Source: Kosakonia oryzendophytica
GTDB taxonomy: Bacteria > Pseudomonadota > Gammaproteobacteria > Enterobacterales > Enterobacteriaceae
Assembly (NCBI RefSeq): GCF_900094925.1
Contig: NZ_FMAY01000005.1
Location: 62,001 to 126,000, forward strand
Direction: 5' to 3'
DNA length: 64,000 nucleotides
A program made the position numbers and the translations under genes. Below the pieces are notes generated by a model, which saw nothing but the letters and a program-made list of their open reading frames with translations, ran no database searches and had not been told where the DNA came from. Every line of letters starts with the position of its first letter. The first letter of the stretch is position 1. Below are positions 42,595 through 52,920 of the stretch, piece after piece.

Positions 42595-44231
42595 GGCGGT
42601 GAGACCTCTTGTTTTTCCCGCGAGACACCGGCGAACGAGGCGCTGCCAAACGGACTCAGCACCAGCCCTTTAATATCATAACGGTAGGCCTGCAAGCGCA
42701 GGGACGACGCCAGCGGCAGCACTGGCAACTCGCGCGCGAGGATTTGTTGCGCTTCGTCATACGCGTCAATACGCGCAGCCAACTGCTGCGATACCAGCGC
42801 TTTTTGCAGCACGTCGTCAAATTCGCGGTTACACCAGTGGGCAAAGTTCGTTTGCGAGGTGATGGCCGCACAACTGAGCATTGGGCGGAAAAAACTGTCC
42901 GGATCGTTACTGTCCGTCGCCCAACCCGACAGCGTTAAGTCATGGTTCATGTCCATCAAACGCGCTTCCTGGAAACGGCCTTCAACCGGGACGATCACCA
43001 CTTTGACACCGACCTGAGCCATATCCGCCTGAATAAGCTCGGCGGTTTTCAGTGGGCTGGGGTTCCAGGCTTGCGAAGTGGTAGGGACCCACAGCTGCAA
43101 CGTCATATGTTCCAGCCCCAATGCTTTCAGGCGCTCACGCGCTTTTTCCGGGTCATACTCAGTAATCTTTGCTTCGTTATCGTAAGCCCATGAGGCACGT
43201 GGAAGGATCGACGCTGCCGTTTCGGCAGTACCGTAATAGATCGATTGCATCAGCCGCTGGTTATTAATGGATAAAGCCAATGCATGGCGCACGTCCGGGT
43301 TATTTAGCGGTGGTTTATCGGTATTAAAGGCAAGGTAGGCGATGTTCATGCCTGGGCGCAGCGTCAGGCGCAGACGCGGGTCATCGCGCAGAATGGTCAA
43401 CTGGCTGGCGGCGGGCCATGCCAGCACATCACACTCACCGGTCAATAATTTGGACAGGCGACCGGTGCCACCGGAACCCTGATCGACAACAACCTGCGGC
43501 ATCAATGGCTTGCCGCGCCAGAATTTTTCGTGACGTTGTAACCGAATATACTGCCCGGCGCGATATTCATCCAGTTGATAAGGCCCTGTGCCCACTGGCT
43601 GCCGGTCAATCAATTCCTGATGGTCGTCTTTCGCCAGTTGCGCGGCGTATTCGGCTGACATCACAGAAGCATAGTGCGTGGCCAGATGCCATAAAAACGA
43701 GGCATCCGGTTTTTTCAGCCGGAACTCAACGGTACGGTTATCCAGTTTGCGCACGCTGTCGATGGAGTCAGCAAATTGCAGACTGTCAAAATAGGGAAAG
43801 CTGCCGCCGTTAATGTTATGCCACGGATGATTGCGATCGAAAATGCGCTGGAAGGTGAACACCACGTCGTCCGCATTCAACGTGCGGTGCGGAGTGAACC
43901 AGGCGGTGGTCTGGAAAGCCACGCCGTCGCGCAGGCGGAAACGGTACGTTGCGCCGTTATCCAGCACTTCCCAGCTCTCAGCCAGATCCGGCACCAGACG
44001 GTAGGTGTAAGGATCCACATCCAGCAGTCGGTCATAAAGCTGCGCTGCCAGCGTATCAACAATCAGACCGCTGCTTGCCTTTTGCGGGTTAAAGGTGCTG
44101 ACCTGGCCATTAACACAGTAGACAAAGCCGCTATCACGGATATCCGCGTCACGGGCGGGTGGTGCCGCAGCGTGCGTAATGCCTGTCACCAGGCTCGCCG
44201 TCAATAACAGGGAAGAGAAAACCAGACGCAT
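42591..44231 (-). CDS. sapA: SapA periplasmic peptide-binding protein
   Basis: Solute-binding protein of the Sap system, which in Salmonella and Haemophilus contributes to resistance to antimicrobial peptides and in E. coli to putrescine export. The start at 44231 (GAAGAAATC upstream) gives 546 residues with a signal peptide [21 protein letters not shown]. The SBP family 5 fold is clear from [21 protein letters not shown] to [11 protein letters not shown]. First gene of sapABCDF. Confidence 0.96.
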   Translation of the reverse strand: MRLVFSSLLLTASLVTGITHAAAPPARDADIRDSGFVYCVNGQVSTFNPQKASSGLIVDTLAAQLYDRLLDVDPYTYRLVPDLAESWEVLDNGATYRFRLRDGVAFQTTAWFTPHRTLNADDVVFTFQRIFDRNHPWHNINGGSFPYFDSLQFADSIDSVRKLDNRTVEFRLKKPDASFLWHLATHYASVMSAEYAAQLAKDDHQELIDRQPVGTGPYQLDEYRAGQYIRLQRHEKFWRGKPLMPQVVVDQGSGGTGRLSKLLTGECDVLAWPAASQLTILRDDPRLRLTLRPGMNIAYLAFNTDKPPLNNPDVRHALALSINNQRLMQSIYYGTAETAASILPRASWAYDNEAKITEYDPEKARERLKALGLEHMTLQLWVPTTSQAWNPSPLKTAELIQADMAQVGVKVVIVPVEGRFQEARLMDMNHDLTLSGWATDSNDPDSFFRPMLSCAAITSQTNFAHWCNREFDDVLQKALVSQQLAARIDAYDEAQQILARELPVLPLASSLRLQAYRYDIKGLVLSPFGSASFAGVSREKQEVSPP

Positions 44232-44329
44232 GATTTCTTCAACGATTTTAAATTCATGAGCAAAGTGTATCGCACTTGCCATAGCTTCGTACAAATGTCT
44301 GCTAACGACTGCTGTTATTGTCGGCGATT

Positions 44330-45310
44330 TCAGCTTATTTGATGCTTTTTCAGTAGCGCTCTCAGTTGGTGATAGGTCAAACCTAATAATTCTGCGGCGC
44401 GTTTTTGGTTAAATTTTGCCTGCTGCAAACTGGCTCCCAGTAACTGTTTTTCCTGATCGTGCTGAAATTTGCGCAAATCCAGCGGCAATACGGGAGCGGC
44501 GGATGTATCTTGTTCTGCCTGTGGCGTGGCAGTTGCATCGCGGTTAAAGGGATCGATGATAATGGTATCCAGTGGCGTTTCACTGCTGCCGTGCCGGTAG
44601 ACCGACCGTTCAACCACGTTTTTCAGTTCCCTGATATTGCCTGGCCACGGATAATGAAGCAGTACGTCGCGGGCACGTTCGGTGAACCCCGGAAACAGCG
44701 GCAGCAACAGCTCACGGCACATCTGGATCGCAAAGTGATCCGCCATCAGCATGATATCGCTCTGGCGACGGCGCAGCGGCGGCAACAGCACAACGTCGAA
44801 TGCCAGCCGGTCGAGAAGATCCGCCCTAAAGGTCCCGTCACGCACCATTTGTGGCAAGTCGGCATTCGTGGCGCAGACCAGCCGGACATTAACCTGTAAC
44901 GGCTGGCTACCGCCTACGCGTTCCAGTTCGCCATATTCAATGACCCGTAGCAGCTTTTCCTGTACCAGCATGGGCGCGGTGGCCAGCTCATCAAGAAATA
45001 ACGTCCCGCCATCGGCGCGTTCAAAACGGCCCGGATGGCGTTTTTGTGCGCCGGTAAAGGCGCCTGCTTCGTGGCCGAAAAGTTCCGAATCCAGCAGGTT
45101 TTCATTTAATGCTGCGCAGTTAAGAGAGATAAATGGTCCCTGCCAGCGGGAGGAGAGAAAGTGCAGACGGTTAGCAATCAACTCTTTACCGGTACCACGC
45201 TCGCCGATGATCAGCACGGGTTTATCAATCGGCGCCAGACGTGAAACCTGCTCCAGCACTTCAATAAAGCTGTTGGCTTCGCCGAGGAGGTTATCCTTGT
45301 GTTCAGACAT
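44330..45310 (-). CDS. pspF: PspF, sigma54 activator of the phage shock response
   Basis: AAA+ enhancer-binding protein without a regulatory N-terminal domain; held inactive by PspA. 326 residues from 45310 (MSEHKDNLLGEANSF). Walker A GERGTGKE, the sigma54-contact loop GAFTGA and Walker B TLFLDELATA are present, with a C-terminal Fis-type HTH (QKRAAELLGLTYHQLRALLKKH). Divergent from pspA and sharing its control region. Confidence 0.97.
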   Translation of the reverse strand: MSEHKDNLLGEANSFIEVLEQVSRLAPIDKPVLIIGERGTGKELIANRLHFLSSRWQGPFISLNCAALNENLLDSELFGHEAGAFTGAQKRHPGRFERADGGTLFLDELATAPMLVQEKLLRVIEYGELERVGGSQPLQVNVRLVCATNADLPQMVRDGTFRADLLDRLAFDVVLLPPLRRRQSDIMLMADHFAIQMCRELLLPLFPGFTERARDVLLHYPWPGNIRELKNVVERSVYRHGSSETPLDTIIIDPFNRDATATPQAEQDTSAAPVLPLDLRKFQHDQEKQLLGASLQQAKFNQKRAAELLGLTYHQLRALLKKHQIS

Positions 45311-45407
45311 GATGAAATTCGCCACTTGTTGGTGTTATTAACCACTCTAGACGAAAAGAATAGCGTGGTAAAATTATTCAACTTATTCAAAATCAAGAAG
45401 ATAAAAA

Positions 45408-45424
45408 TTGGCACGAAGATTGTA
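45408..45424 (+). promoter_or_regulatory. pspA sigma54 promoter
   Basis: TTGGCACG AAGA TTGTA matches the -24/-12 sigma54 consensus (GG and the T-G-T/C-A element with correct spacing), 53 bp before pspA. The A+T-rich stretch 45360-45407 would hold IHF contacts. Confidence 0.92.
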
Positions 45425-45476
45425 ATAGTCCCGTAGCAGGGCTGAGCCCGATTACAGAAATGAAGAGGAACTGACT

Positions 45477-46145
45477 ATGGGTATTTTTTCTCGTTTTGCC
45501 GACATCGTGAACGCCAACATTAATTCGCTGCTGGAAAAAGCAGAAGATCCGCAAAAGCTGGTGCGCCTGATGATTCAGGAGATGGAAGACACGCTGGTGG
45601 AAGTCCGCTCTACCTCGGCCCGCGCACTCGCAGAGAAAAAACAGCTGACACGCCGGATTGAGCAGGCCACGGCGCAACAGGCCGAATGGCAAGAAAAAGC
45701 CGAACTGGCGTTGCGCAAAGAAAAAGACGATCTGGCGCGCGCTGCGCTGATCGAGAAACAGAAAGTCACCGCGCTTATCGACACGCTGGAGCAGGAAATC
45801 ACATTGGTTGATGAAAGCCTGACGCGCATGAAAAAAGAGATTGGCGAACTGGAAAATAAACTCAGTGAAACGCGCGCCCGTCAACAGGCACTGGCATTGC
45901 GTCACCAGGCGGCCAGCTCCTCCCGTGATGTGCGTCGCCAGCTCGACAGCGGCAAACTCGATGAAGCGATGGCACGTTTTGAATCCTTTGAGCGCCGTAT
46001 TGACCAAATGGAAGCCGAAGCGGAGAGCCACGGCTTTGGCAAACAGAAATCGCTGGACCAGGAGTTTGCTGAACTCCGCGCGGATGACGAAATCAGTGAA
46101 CAACTGGCGCAACTGAAAGCCAAAATGAAGCAGGATAATCAATAA
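45477..46145 (+). CDS. pspA: Phage shock protein A
   Basis: 222-residue ESCRT-III/IM30-family coiled-coil protein. It binds stressed inner membrane to prevent proton leakage and, when idle, inhibits PspF. The N-terminal amphipathic helix ([25 protein letters not shown]) and long helical hairpin are as in E. coli. GAGGA precedes the start. Expressed from the sigma54 promoter just upstream. Confidence 0.97.
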   Translation: MGIFSRFADIVNANINSLLEKAEDPQKLVRLMIQEMEDTLVEVRSTSARALAEKKQLTRRIEQATAQQAEWQEKAELALRKEKDDLARAALIEKQKVTALIDTLEQEITLVDESLTRMKKEIGELENKLSETRARQQALALRHQAASSSRDVRRQLDSGKLDEAMARFESFERRIDQMEAEAESHGFGKQKSLDQEFAELRADDEISEQLAQLKAKMKQDNQ

Positions 46146-46154
46146 TAAACAGCG

Positions 46155-46174
46155 GCGGCATCAGAAGATGCCGC
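46155..46174 (+). promoter_or_regulatory. Hairpin in the pspA-pspB spacer
   Basis: GCGGCATC AGAA GATGCCGC, an 8-bp perfect stem without a T tract between pspA and pspB. Likely protects the abundant pspA mRNA from 3' decay or partly limits readthrough into pspBCD (inference). Confidence 0.6.
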
Positions 46175-46198
46175 GCGTCATCCCTGTAAGGAGTACAC

Positions 46199-46423
46199 AT
46201 GAGCACGCTTTTTCTGGCTATACCCCTGACGCTATTCATCCTGTTTATTTTGCCTGTCTGGTTATGGCTGCATTACAACAACCGCACCTCGCGCGGCGAA
46301 TTAAATCAGAGCGAACAGCAGCGGTTAATGCAGTTATCGGAAGATGCCACACGGATGCGTGAACGTATTCAGGCGCTGGAAGATATTCTTGATGCGGAAC
46401 ACCCGAACTGGAGAGATCGCTGA
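46199..46423 (+). CDS. pspB: Phage shock protein B
   Basis: 74-residue inner-membrane sensor partner of PspC, with one N-terminal helix (STLFLAIPLTLFILFILPVWLWLHY) and a cytoplasmic leucine-zipper-like helix (LMQLSEDATRMRERIQALEDIL). Starts after AAGGAG. Overlaps pspC by one base. Confidence 0.95.
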   Translation: MSTLFLAIPLTLFILFILPVWLWLHYNNRTSRGELNQSEQQRLMQLSEDATRMRERIQALEDILDAEHPNWRDR

Positions 46424-46782
46424 TGGCTACCCTCGACCTTAATAAAAAATTGTGGCGCATTCCGCAACGCGGCAAAGTAGGTGGCGTGTGCGCGGGGATC
46501 GCGCAGTATCTGGATATCCGCGTCAAAATCGTACGTATTCTGACCATTCTGGCGATGTGTTTCGGCCTGTTTTTTATCGTTGTAGCCGCCTATATCGTGC
46601 TGTTTTTTGTGCTTGATCCGCTACCAGACAATTATGCTGAAGGGGAGACTGTCCCCAGCAGCAGTGAGTTACTTGATGCGGTAGATGCGCAGCTGGCAGC
46701 GGGGGAGGCGCGTTTGCGGCAGATGGAGCGTTACGTCACCTCCGACACCTTTTCCCTGCGTAGCCGGTTCCGCCAGCTTTAA
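46423..46782 (+). CDS. pspC: Phage shock protein C
   Basis: 119-residue PspC-domain membrane protein that, with PspB, senses envelope stress such as mislocalised secretins and releases PspF from PspA. The domain core [22 protein letters not shown] is followed by a long membrane helix; the C-terminal tail is acidic then amphipathic. Confidence 0.95.
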   Translation: MATLDLNKKLWRIPQRGKVGGVCAGIAQYLDIRVKIVRILTILAMCFGLFFIVVAAYIVLFFVLDPLPDNYAEGETVPSSSELLDAVDAQLAAGEARLRQMERYVTSDTFSLRSRFRQL

Positions 46783-46792
46783 AGAGGTAACC

Positions 46793-47020
46793 ATGAATCC
46801 TCGTTGGCAACAAACAAGCCGTAAAGTGACGCCAGCGCTGAAGGTCGCCGGGAAACTGGCGTTGCTCACGGCGCTGCGTTATGGCCCGGCTGGTGTGGCT
46901 GGCTGGGTGGTTAAATCCGTTGCCCGGCGGCCAGTGAAGCTGCTGCTGGCCTTTGCGCTGGAGCCGTTACTGAAACGTGCAGCCAGTCAATTTTCCCGCC
47001 GCTTTATGAACGACAAATGA
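46793..47020 (+). CDS. pspD: Phage shock protein D
   Basis: 75-residue basic membrane-associated protein, start [17 protein letters not shown] with AGAGG upstream. Contains the conserved [22 protein letters not shown] block of PspD. Its role in the Psp response is auxiliary and unclear. pspE does not follow here; ycjX does. Confidence 0.9.
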   Translation: MNPRWQQTSRKVTPALKVAGKLALLTALRYGPAGVAGWVVKSVARRPVKLLLAFALEPLLKRAASQFSRRFMNDK

Positions 47021-47118
47021 TCCTGCGGGGTCATTTGCTCTTTCGGTTGGTTGATAATCAGTAACCTGCCCACATCTCATACACTCTACCTCTTGTTTTC
47101 ACTTCAGGGCGACACACA

Positions 47119-48522
47119 ATGGCGATGGATCGATTCAAGAATGAACTGAACGCGCTGGTGAACCGTGGTATGGACAGGCATTTACGCCTTGCGGTGACTG
47201 GCCTGAGCCGTAGCGGTAAAACAGCGTTTATCACCGCACTGGTTAACCAGCTTCTCTCTATTCACGCAGGCGCGCGCTTGCCGTTACTGAGTGCGGTGCG
47301 TGAAGAGCGGATTCTCGGGGTAAAGCGCGTGCCGCAACGTGACTTTGGCATCCCGCGTTTTACGTATGATGAAGGATTGGCTCAACTTTATGGCACACCG
47401 CCCGTCTGGCCGACGCCCACTCGGGGTGTCAGTGAGATCCGTCTGGCACTGCGTTTTCGTTCAAATGATTCGCTGCTGCGCCATTTTAAAGAAACCTCCA
47501 CGCTCTATCTGGAAATTGTCGACTACCCTGGCGAGTGGCTGCTGGATCTCCCTATGCTGGCGCAGGATTACCTGAGCTGGTCGCGGCAGATGACGGGCCT
47601 GCTGCAAGGGCAGCGACAGGAATGGGCGGCAAAATGGCGGGAAAGCTGCGCTGATCTTGATCCACTGGCACCCGCCGATGAAAACCGGCTGGCGGATATC
47701 GCCGCCGCCTGGACTGCGTATCTGCATCAGTGTAAACGTGAAGGGCTGCATTTTATTCAGCCTGGTCGTTTTGTGCTGCCTGGCGATATGGCGGGCGCGC
47801 CTGCGCTGCAATTCTTCCCGTGGCCGGATGTCGACAACGTGGGCGAAAGCAAACTGGCGCAGGCGGATAAACACACCAACGCAGGCATGCTGCGTGAGCG
47901 GTATAACTACTATTGTGAACAGGTGGTGAAAGGGTTTTATAAACACCACTTTTTGAAGTTTGATCGCCAGATTGTGCTGGTGGATTGCCTGCAACCGCTG
48001 AACAACGGGCCACAGGCCTTTAATGATATGCGCCTGGCGCTGACGCAGTTGATGCAAAGTTTTCACTACGGGCAGCGCACGCTGTTCCGTCGCCTGTTCT
48101 CTCCGGTGATCGACAAATTGTTGTTCGCCGCCACAAAAGCTGACCATATCACGGTTGATCAGCACGCCAATATGGTGTCGCTGCTGCAACAACTTATTCA
48201 GGATGCGTGGCAGAATGCCGCGTTCGAAGGGATCAGTATGGATTGTCTTGGGCTGGCTTCGGTTCAGGCGACGCAAAGCGGGCTCATTGAGGTCAATGGC
48301 GAAAAGATCCCGGCATTGCGCGGTCACCGATTGAGTGATGGCACGCCGCTGACCGTTTATCCGGGCGATGTGCCAGCCCGCTTGCCGGGCCAGGCGTTCT
48401 GGGATAAGCAGGGCTTTAATTTCGAGGCCTTCCGGCCGCAGGTGATGGATGTCGACAAGCCGTTGCCACATATACGCCTGGACGCTGCGCTGGAATTTTT
48501 AATGGGAGATAAATTGCGATGA
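47119..48522 (+). CDS. ycjX: YcjX, P-loop NTPase of the Psp-linked DUF463 family
   Basis: 467-residue putative GTPase/ATPase with the P-loop [12 protein letters not shown] near residue 28, a DUF463 protein. E. coli ycjXF is induced with the psp genes. The ATG at 47119 has AGGG 9 bp upstream; an ATG six bases later gives the exact E. coli length. A PWP-rich [18 protein letters not shown] block is conserved. Overlaps ycjF by 4 bp. Confidence 0.94.
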   Translation: MAMDRFKNELNALVNRGMDRHLRLAVTGLSRSGKTAFITALVNQLLSIHAGARLPLLSAVREERILGVKRVPQRDFGIPRFTYDEGLAQLYGTPPVWPTPTRGVSEIRLALRFRSNDSLLRHFKETSTLYLEIVDYPGEWLLDLPMLAQDYLSWSRQMTGLLQGQRQEWAAKWRESCADLDPLAPADENRLADIAAAWTAYLHQCKREGLHFIQPGRFVLPGDMAGAPALQFFPWPDVDNVGESKLAQADKHTNAGMLRERYNYYCEQVVKGFYKHHFLKFDRQIVLVDCLQPLNNGPQAFNDMRLALTQLMQSFHYGQRTLFRRLFSPVIDKLLFAATKADHITVDQHANMVSLLQQLIQDAWQNAAFEGISMDCLGLASVQATQSGLIEVNGEKIPALRGHRLSDGTPLTVYPGDVPARLPGQAFWDKQGFNFEAFRPQVMDVDKPLPHIRLDAALEFLMGDKLR

Positions 48523-49580
48523 GCGAGCCGATCAAACCAAGAATCGATTTCGCCGGGCCGTTGGAGGCAGAGGTCACGCCCTCTTTCAAAACGGCGCACA
48601 CGTTCAGTGATGCGCAGGCAGAAAAATTCGCGCCAGTTGCCGTAGAAGCGTTAGCAGAAGAGGGGGCGGCGGAAGCGGTGGTCGAGGCTGCGCTACGTCC
48701 GAAACGCAGTCTGTGGCGCAAGATGGTCAGCGCCGGGTTGGCACTGTTTGGTGTCAGCGTGATCGGTCAGGGTGTGCAATGGACGATGAACGCCTGGCAG
48801 ACGCAGGATTGGGTGGCATTAGGTGGTTGCGCCGCCGGTGCGCTGATTATCGGGGCCGGCGTCGGTTCGGTCGCCAGCGAATGGCGGCGTTTGTGGCGTC
48901 TGCGGCAGCGGGCGCAGGAGCGTGACGAAGCCCGCGATCTCTTACACAGCCATGGTGCAGGGCGTGGCCGCGCGTTTTGCGAAAAACTTGCCCGTCAGGC
49001 CGGTATGGATCAGGCGCACCCGGCATTACAACGCTGGTATGCCGCTATCCATGAAACGCAAAATGATCGCGAAGTGGTGACGCTGTATGCCCATCTGGTA
49101 CAGCCGGTACTGGATGCTCAGGCTCGACGTGAGATCAGCCGTTCGGCTGCGGAGTCTGCGTTGATGATCGCGGTCAGTCCGCTGGCGATGGTGGATATGG
49201 CCTTTATCGCCTGGCGCAATCTCCGCTTGATTAACCGCATTGCTACGCTGTATGGCATTGAGCTGGGCTACTACAGCCGCCTGCGACTGTTTCGCCTGGT
49301 GTTGCTGAACATCGCTTTCGCCGGCGCGAGTGAACTGGTACGTGAAGTGGGTATGGACTGGATGTCGCAGGATCTTGCCGCTCGCCTTTCCGCCCGCGCG
49401 GCGCAGGGCATTGGTGCCGGGTTGCTGACGGCACGTCTGGGCATCAAAGCCATGGAATTGTGCCGCCCGTTACCCTGGCTGGAAGAGGATAAACCCCGTC
49501 TGGGAGATTTTCGCCGCCAGCTTATTGGTCAGCTAAAAGAGAGCCTGCAGAAGAGCAAATCGTCGTCCCCCACAGAGTAA
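48519..49580 (+). CDS. ycjF: YcjF, DUF697 membrane protein
   Basis: 353-residue protein with a variable acidic N terminus, two membrane helices around 68-120 and a conserved C-terminal DUF697/TIGR01620 domain. Translationally coupled to ycjX by an ATGA overlap, so the pair probably acts together. Function unknown; likely an inner-membrane partner for the YcjX NTPase in envelope stress. Confidence 0.93.
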   Translation: MSEPIKPRIDFAGPLEAEVTPSFKTAHTFSDAQAEKFAPVAVEALAEEGAAEAVVEAALRPKRSLWRKMVSAGLALFGVSVIGQGVQWTMNAWQTQDWVALGGCAAGALIIGAGVGSVASEWRRLWRLRQRAQERDEARDLLHSHGAGRGRAFCEKLARQAGMDQAHPALQRWYAAIHETQNDREVVTLYAHLVQPVLDAQARREISRSAAESALMIAVSPLAMVDMAFIAWRNLRLINRIATLYGIELGYYSRLRLFRLVLLNIAFAGASELVREVGMDWMSQDLAARLSARAAQGIGAGLLTARLGIKAMELCRPLPWLEEDKPRLGDFRRQLIGQLKESLQKSKSSSPTE

Positions 49581-49582
49581 TA

Positions 49583-49626
49583 AACCGGCACTGCGCGCGT
49601 AGCTTTACAGCGCAGTGGCGGTTTTT
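49583..49626 (+). terminator. ycjF terminator
   Basis: CACTGCGC and GCGCAGTG pair across a 13-nt loop, extended by ACCG/CGGT, followed by TTTTCC; imperfect but followed by a T tract just after the ycjF stop. Confidence 0.65.
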
Positions 49627-49635
49627 CCGTCACGC

Positions 49636-49653
49636 TGTCAATATTTGTTGACA
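49636..49653 (+). promoter_or_regulatory. TyrR box at the tyrR promoter
   Basis: TGTCAA-TATTTG-TTGACA, a symmetric element with the 6-bp spacing of TyrR boxes (consensus TGTAAA-N6-TTTACA). The right half doubles as a -35 TTGACA. It indicates autoregulation, as in E. coli. Confidence 0.7.
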
Positions 49654-49725
49654 GACATCTTCCTGGCAGCCGGGAAGTGGCTTATCATCCTTTCATTACG
49701 TGAATGAATAAGGGTGACTATTCCC

Positions 49726-51267
49726 ATGCGTCTGGAAGTTTTTTGCGAAGACCGCCTTGGTCTGACTCGCGAGTTGCTGGATCTGCTGGTGTTGCGCAGT
49801 ATCGATTTACGCGGGATTGAAATTGACCCTATCGGGCGAATTTACCTCAATTTTGCGGCGCTGCAATTTGACGCATTCAGCAGCCTGATGGCGGAGATAC
49901 GCCGTATTCCGGGGGTGACTGATGTGCGCACTGTGTTGTGGATGCCTTCTGAGCGGGAACATCGGGCGCTGAGTGCATTGCTGGAAGCGTTACCGGAACC
50001 CGTTCTCTCGCTGGATATGAAAAGCAAGATCGAACTGGCCAACCCTGCCAGTTGTCAGCTTTTTGCACAGGACATTGATAAATTACGTAATCACAACGCG
50101 GTACAACTCATCGCGGGATTTAACTTTCAACGGTGGCTGGACGGTAACCCGCAAAACTCGCATAACGAACATGTGGTGATCGGCGGGCAAAATTTCCTGA
50201 TGGAGATCACGCCGGTGCATCTGGAAGGGGAAACCGGCGAACCGATGCTGACTGGCGCGGTGGTGATGCTGCGTTCGACCGTCCGGATGGGGCGGCAGTT
50301 GCAAAACCTCAGCCAGCAGGATGTCAGCGCATTTAGCCAGATTGTTGCTGTTAGCCCGAAAATGCGTCATCTCATTGAACAGGCCCGCAAACTGGCGACA
50401 CTGACAGCACCGCTGTTAATCACCGGCGATACCGGCACCGGCAAAGATCTGCTGGCGCATGCCTGTCATCTTGCCAGCCCGCGTGCCGGAAAACCTTACC
50501 TGGCGCTGAATTGCGCGTCGATTCCTGAAGAGTCTGTGGAGAGCGAACTGTTTGGTCACGCGCCGGAAGGGAAAAAGGGCTTTTTCGAACAGGCTAACGG
50601 TGGTTCCGTATTGCTGGATGAGATTGGCGAAATGTCGCCGCGGATGCAGGTCAAACTGCTGCGTTTTCTCAATGATGGCACCTTCCGTCGCGTAGGCGAA
50701 GATCATGAAGTACATGTTGATGTCCGCGTGATCTGTGCCACTCAGCGCAATCTGGTGGAACTGGTACAAAAAGGTCTGTTCCGGGAAGATCTCTACTATC
50801 GGCTGAATGTTCTGACGCTGAACCTGCCGCCGCTGCGCGATCGTCCGCAGGATATCATGCCGCTGACCGAACTCTTCGTTGCCCGTTTTGCGGATGAACA
50901 AGGTGTACCGCGTCCGAAACTGTCGCAGGATTTGAATCAGTTGCTCAGTCGCTACGGCTGGCCTGGCAATGTGCGCCAGTTAAAAAACGCCATTTATCGG
51001 GCACTGACACAGCTGGAAGGTTATGAGTTGCGTGCGCAGGATATCCTGTTGCCGGATTACGATGCTGCAACGGTGCCGGTGGGGGAAGATGCCATGGAAG
51101 GATCGCTGGACGATATCACCAGCCGTTTTGAACGCTCGGTGCTGACTCAACTTTATCGTAACTATCCCAGCACGCGTAAGCTGGCAAAACGGCTGGGGGT
51201 GTCACATACCGCTATTGCTAATAAGCTGCGCGAATACGGCTTAAGCCAGAAGAAAGGCGACGAGTAG
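49726..51267 (+). CDS. tyrR: TyrR, regulator of aromatic amino acid genes
   Basis: Controls transport and synthesis of Tyr, Phe and Trp with tyrosine as main co-effector. The start at 49726 (MRLEVFCEDRLGLTREL) gives 513 residues, as in E. coli. Domains: ACT (1-75), PAS (about 78-190), AAA+ (Walker A TGDTGTGKDLL) and Fis-like HTH at the C terminus (STRKLAKRLGVSHTAIANKLREYG). It lacks the GAFTGA loop, having FGHAPEGKKGFF instead, so it acts on sigma70 promoters. Confidence 0.97.
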   Translation: MRLEVFCEDRLGLTRELLDLLVLRSIDLRGIEIDPIGRIYLNFAALQFDAFSSLMAEIRRIPGVTDVRTVLWMPSEREHRALSALLEALPEPVLSLDMKSKIELANPASCQLFAQDIDKLRNHNAVQLIAGFNFQRWLDGNPQNSHNEHVVIGGQNFLMEITPVHLEGETGEPMLTGAVVMLRSTVRMGRQLQNLSQQDVSAFSQIVAVSPKMRHLIEQARKLATLTAPLLITGDTGTGKDLLAHACHLASPRAGKPYLALNCASIPEESVESELFGHAPEGKKGFFEQANGGSVLLDEIGEMSPRMQVKLLRFLNDGTFRRVGEDHEVHVDVRVICATQRNLVELVQKGLFREDLYYRLNVLTLNLPPLRDRPQDIMPLTELFVARFADEQGVPRPKLSQDLNQLLSRYGWPGNVRQLKNAIYRALTQLEGYELRAQDILLPDYDAATVPVGEDAMEGSLDDITSRFERSVLTQLYRNYPSTRKLAKRLGVSHTAIANKLREYGLSQKKGDE

Positions 51268-51285
51268 AAAACAGAAAGATGAATG

Positions 51286-51313
51286 AAAAAGCCTCCGAAT
51301 GGAGGCTTTTTTT
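51286..51313. terminator. Bidirectional terminator tyrR / tpx
   Basis: AAAAAGCCTCC GAAT GGAGGCTTTTTTT between convergent genes. Confidence 0.93.
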
Positions 51314-51330
51314 AATGCATCAGGAGCAGA

Positions 51331-51837
51331 TCAGGCTTTCAGCACATCCAGCGCGGACGCGTAATCTGGCTCGGTGGTGATTTCATTCACCAACTGGCTG
51401 AACACAACGTTGTCGTTTTCATCAATGACGACAACTGCGCGAGCGGCCAGGCCTTTCAGGGCGCCGTCGGAGATGCCCACGCCATAGTCCGCCAGGAACG
51501 ATTCGCTGCGCAGCGTAGAAAGGGTGATGACATTGCTCAGGCCTTCAGCACCGCAAAAACGGGACTGGGCAAACGGCAGATCGGCAGAAATACACAGTAC
51601 GACCGTGTTGTTCATTTCGGTCGCTAACTGGTTGAATTTACGGACAGAAGCTGCGCACACGCCGGTATCGATGCTCGGGAAAATGTTCAGCACTTTACGT
51701 TTGCCAGCGAACTGCGCCAGTGTGACGTCGGACAGATCTTTAGCCACCAGAGTGAAAGCTTTGGCTTTGCTACCAACCTGGGGAATCGCGCCGGCAACGG
51801 GAACCGGGTTGCCCTGGAAATGAACGAGTTGTGACAT
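51331..51837 (-). CDS. tpx: Thiol peroxidase (Tpx)
   Basis: Atypical 2-Cys peroxiredoxin that reduces lipid and hydrogen peroxides with thioredoxin. 168 residues: peroxidatic C61 in [10 protein letters not shown], resolving C95 in SRFCGAEG, plus C82. Positions are those of E. coli Tpx. Convergent with tyrR and divergent from ycjG, sharing a short control region. Confidence 0.97.
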   Translation of the reverse strand: MSQLVHFQGNPVPVAGAIPQVGSKAKAFTLVAKDLSDVTLAQFAGKRKVLNIFPSIDTGVCAASVRKFNQLATEMNNTVVLCISADLPFAQSRFCGAEGLSNVITLSTLRSESFLADYGVGISDGALKGLAARAVVVIDENDNVVFSQLVNEITTEPDYASALDVLKA

Positions 51838-51954
51838 AGATATCTTCCTGTTTACAAATAGTTAACGTCATCGATAGTGTATGTCATCCGCAGAGAACAC
51901 GGCAAACCAATTTTCGTATCTATACTGGTTTACAGTGCAGCAGAGGAGTGAGGA

Positions 51955-52920
51955 ATGCGAACCGTTAAAGTGTATGAGGAAACCTGGCCGCTGCATACAC
52001 CGTTTGTGATTGCGCGTGGCTCCCGTAACGAAGCGCGCGTGGTGGTGGTGGAACTGGAAGAAGATGGCATCAAAGCAGTGGGGGAATGTACACCCTATCC
52101 ACGCTATGGGGAGAGCGAGGCCTCGGTGATGGCGCAAATCATGACCATCGCGCCACAACTGGAAAATCGTCTCACCCGCGATGATCTGCAAACCTTGCTG
52201 CCCGCAGGTGCTGCGCGAAACGCGGTGGATTGCGCGCTGTGGGATCTCGCTTCACGTAAAGCGACGATGGCGCTGGTGGATTACATGGGTGTCACCCTGC
52301 CGCACACCCTCGTAACGGCGCAAACCGTCGTGATTGGTACGCCGGAGCAGATGGCTGCCAGTGCAGCTGCGCTATGCGAAAAGGGAGCGCAATTACTGAA
52401 AGTGAAGCTCGACGATCATTTGATCAGTGAACGACTGGTGGCGATCCGTGCCGCGGCACCCAACGCCACCTTGATCGTTGATGCAAACGAGTCCTGGCAT
52501 AGCGAAGGTCTGGCGGCACGGTGCCAGCTTCTTGCCGATCTCGGCGTGGCGATGCTCGAACAGCCGCTCCCCGCCGGTAAAGATGATGTGCTTGCCAACT
52601 TTATTCATCCACTGCCGATTTGTGCGGATGAGAGTTGCCACACGCGAGCAAGCCTGCCCGCGTTACAGGGGCGCTATGAGATGGTGAACATCAAGCTTGA
52701 TAAAGCAGGTGGGCTGACCGAAGCGCTGGCGCTGGCCGATGCGGCAGTTGAGCAAGGGTTTCAGCTGATGCTGGGTTGCATGATCTGTACCTCGCGCGCC
52801 ATCAGCGCGGCGCTGCCGCTGGCAAACCGGGTGCGATTTGCCGACCTCGATGGCCCCACCTGGCTGGCGGTGGATGTCGAACCGGCATTACGCTTTACCA
52901 CCGGTGAGCTTCACCTTTGA
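51955..52920 (+). CDS. ycjG: L-Ala-D/L-Glu epimerase
   Basis: Enolase-superfamily enzyme that epimerises the murein dipeptide L-Ala-D-Glu to L-Ala-L-Glu for recycling. 321 residues; KVKLDDH (KxK acid/base), VDANESW and ICADES metal ligands, and the second lysine region KLDKAGGL are in the muconate-lactonizing-subgroup order. Its 3' end overlaps convergent mpaA by 10 bp. Also known as AycjG/YcjG. Confidence 0.95.
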   Translation: MRTVKVYEETWPLHTPFVIARGSRNEARVVVVELEEDGIKAVGECTPYPRYGESEASVMAQIMTIAPQLENRLTRDDLQTLLPAGAARNAVDCALWDLASRKATMALVDYMGVTLPHTLVTAQTVVIGTPEQMAASAAALCEKGAQLLKVKLDDHLISERLVAIRAAAPNATLIVDANESWHSEGLAARCQLLADLGVAMLEQPLPAGKDDVLANFIHPLPICADESCHTRASLPALQGRYEMVNIKLDKAGGLTEALALADAAVEQGFQLMLGCMICTSRAISAALPLANRVRFADLDGPTWLAVDVEPALRFTTGELHL

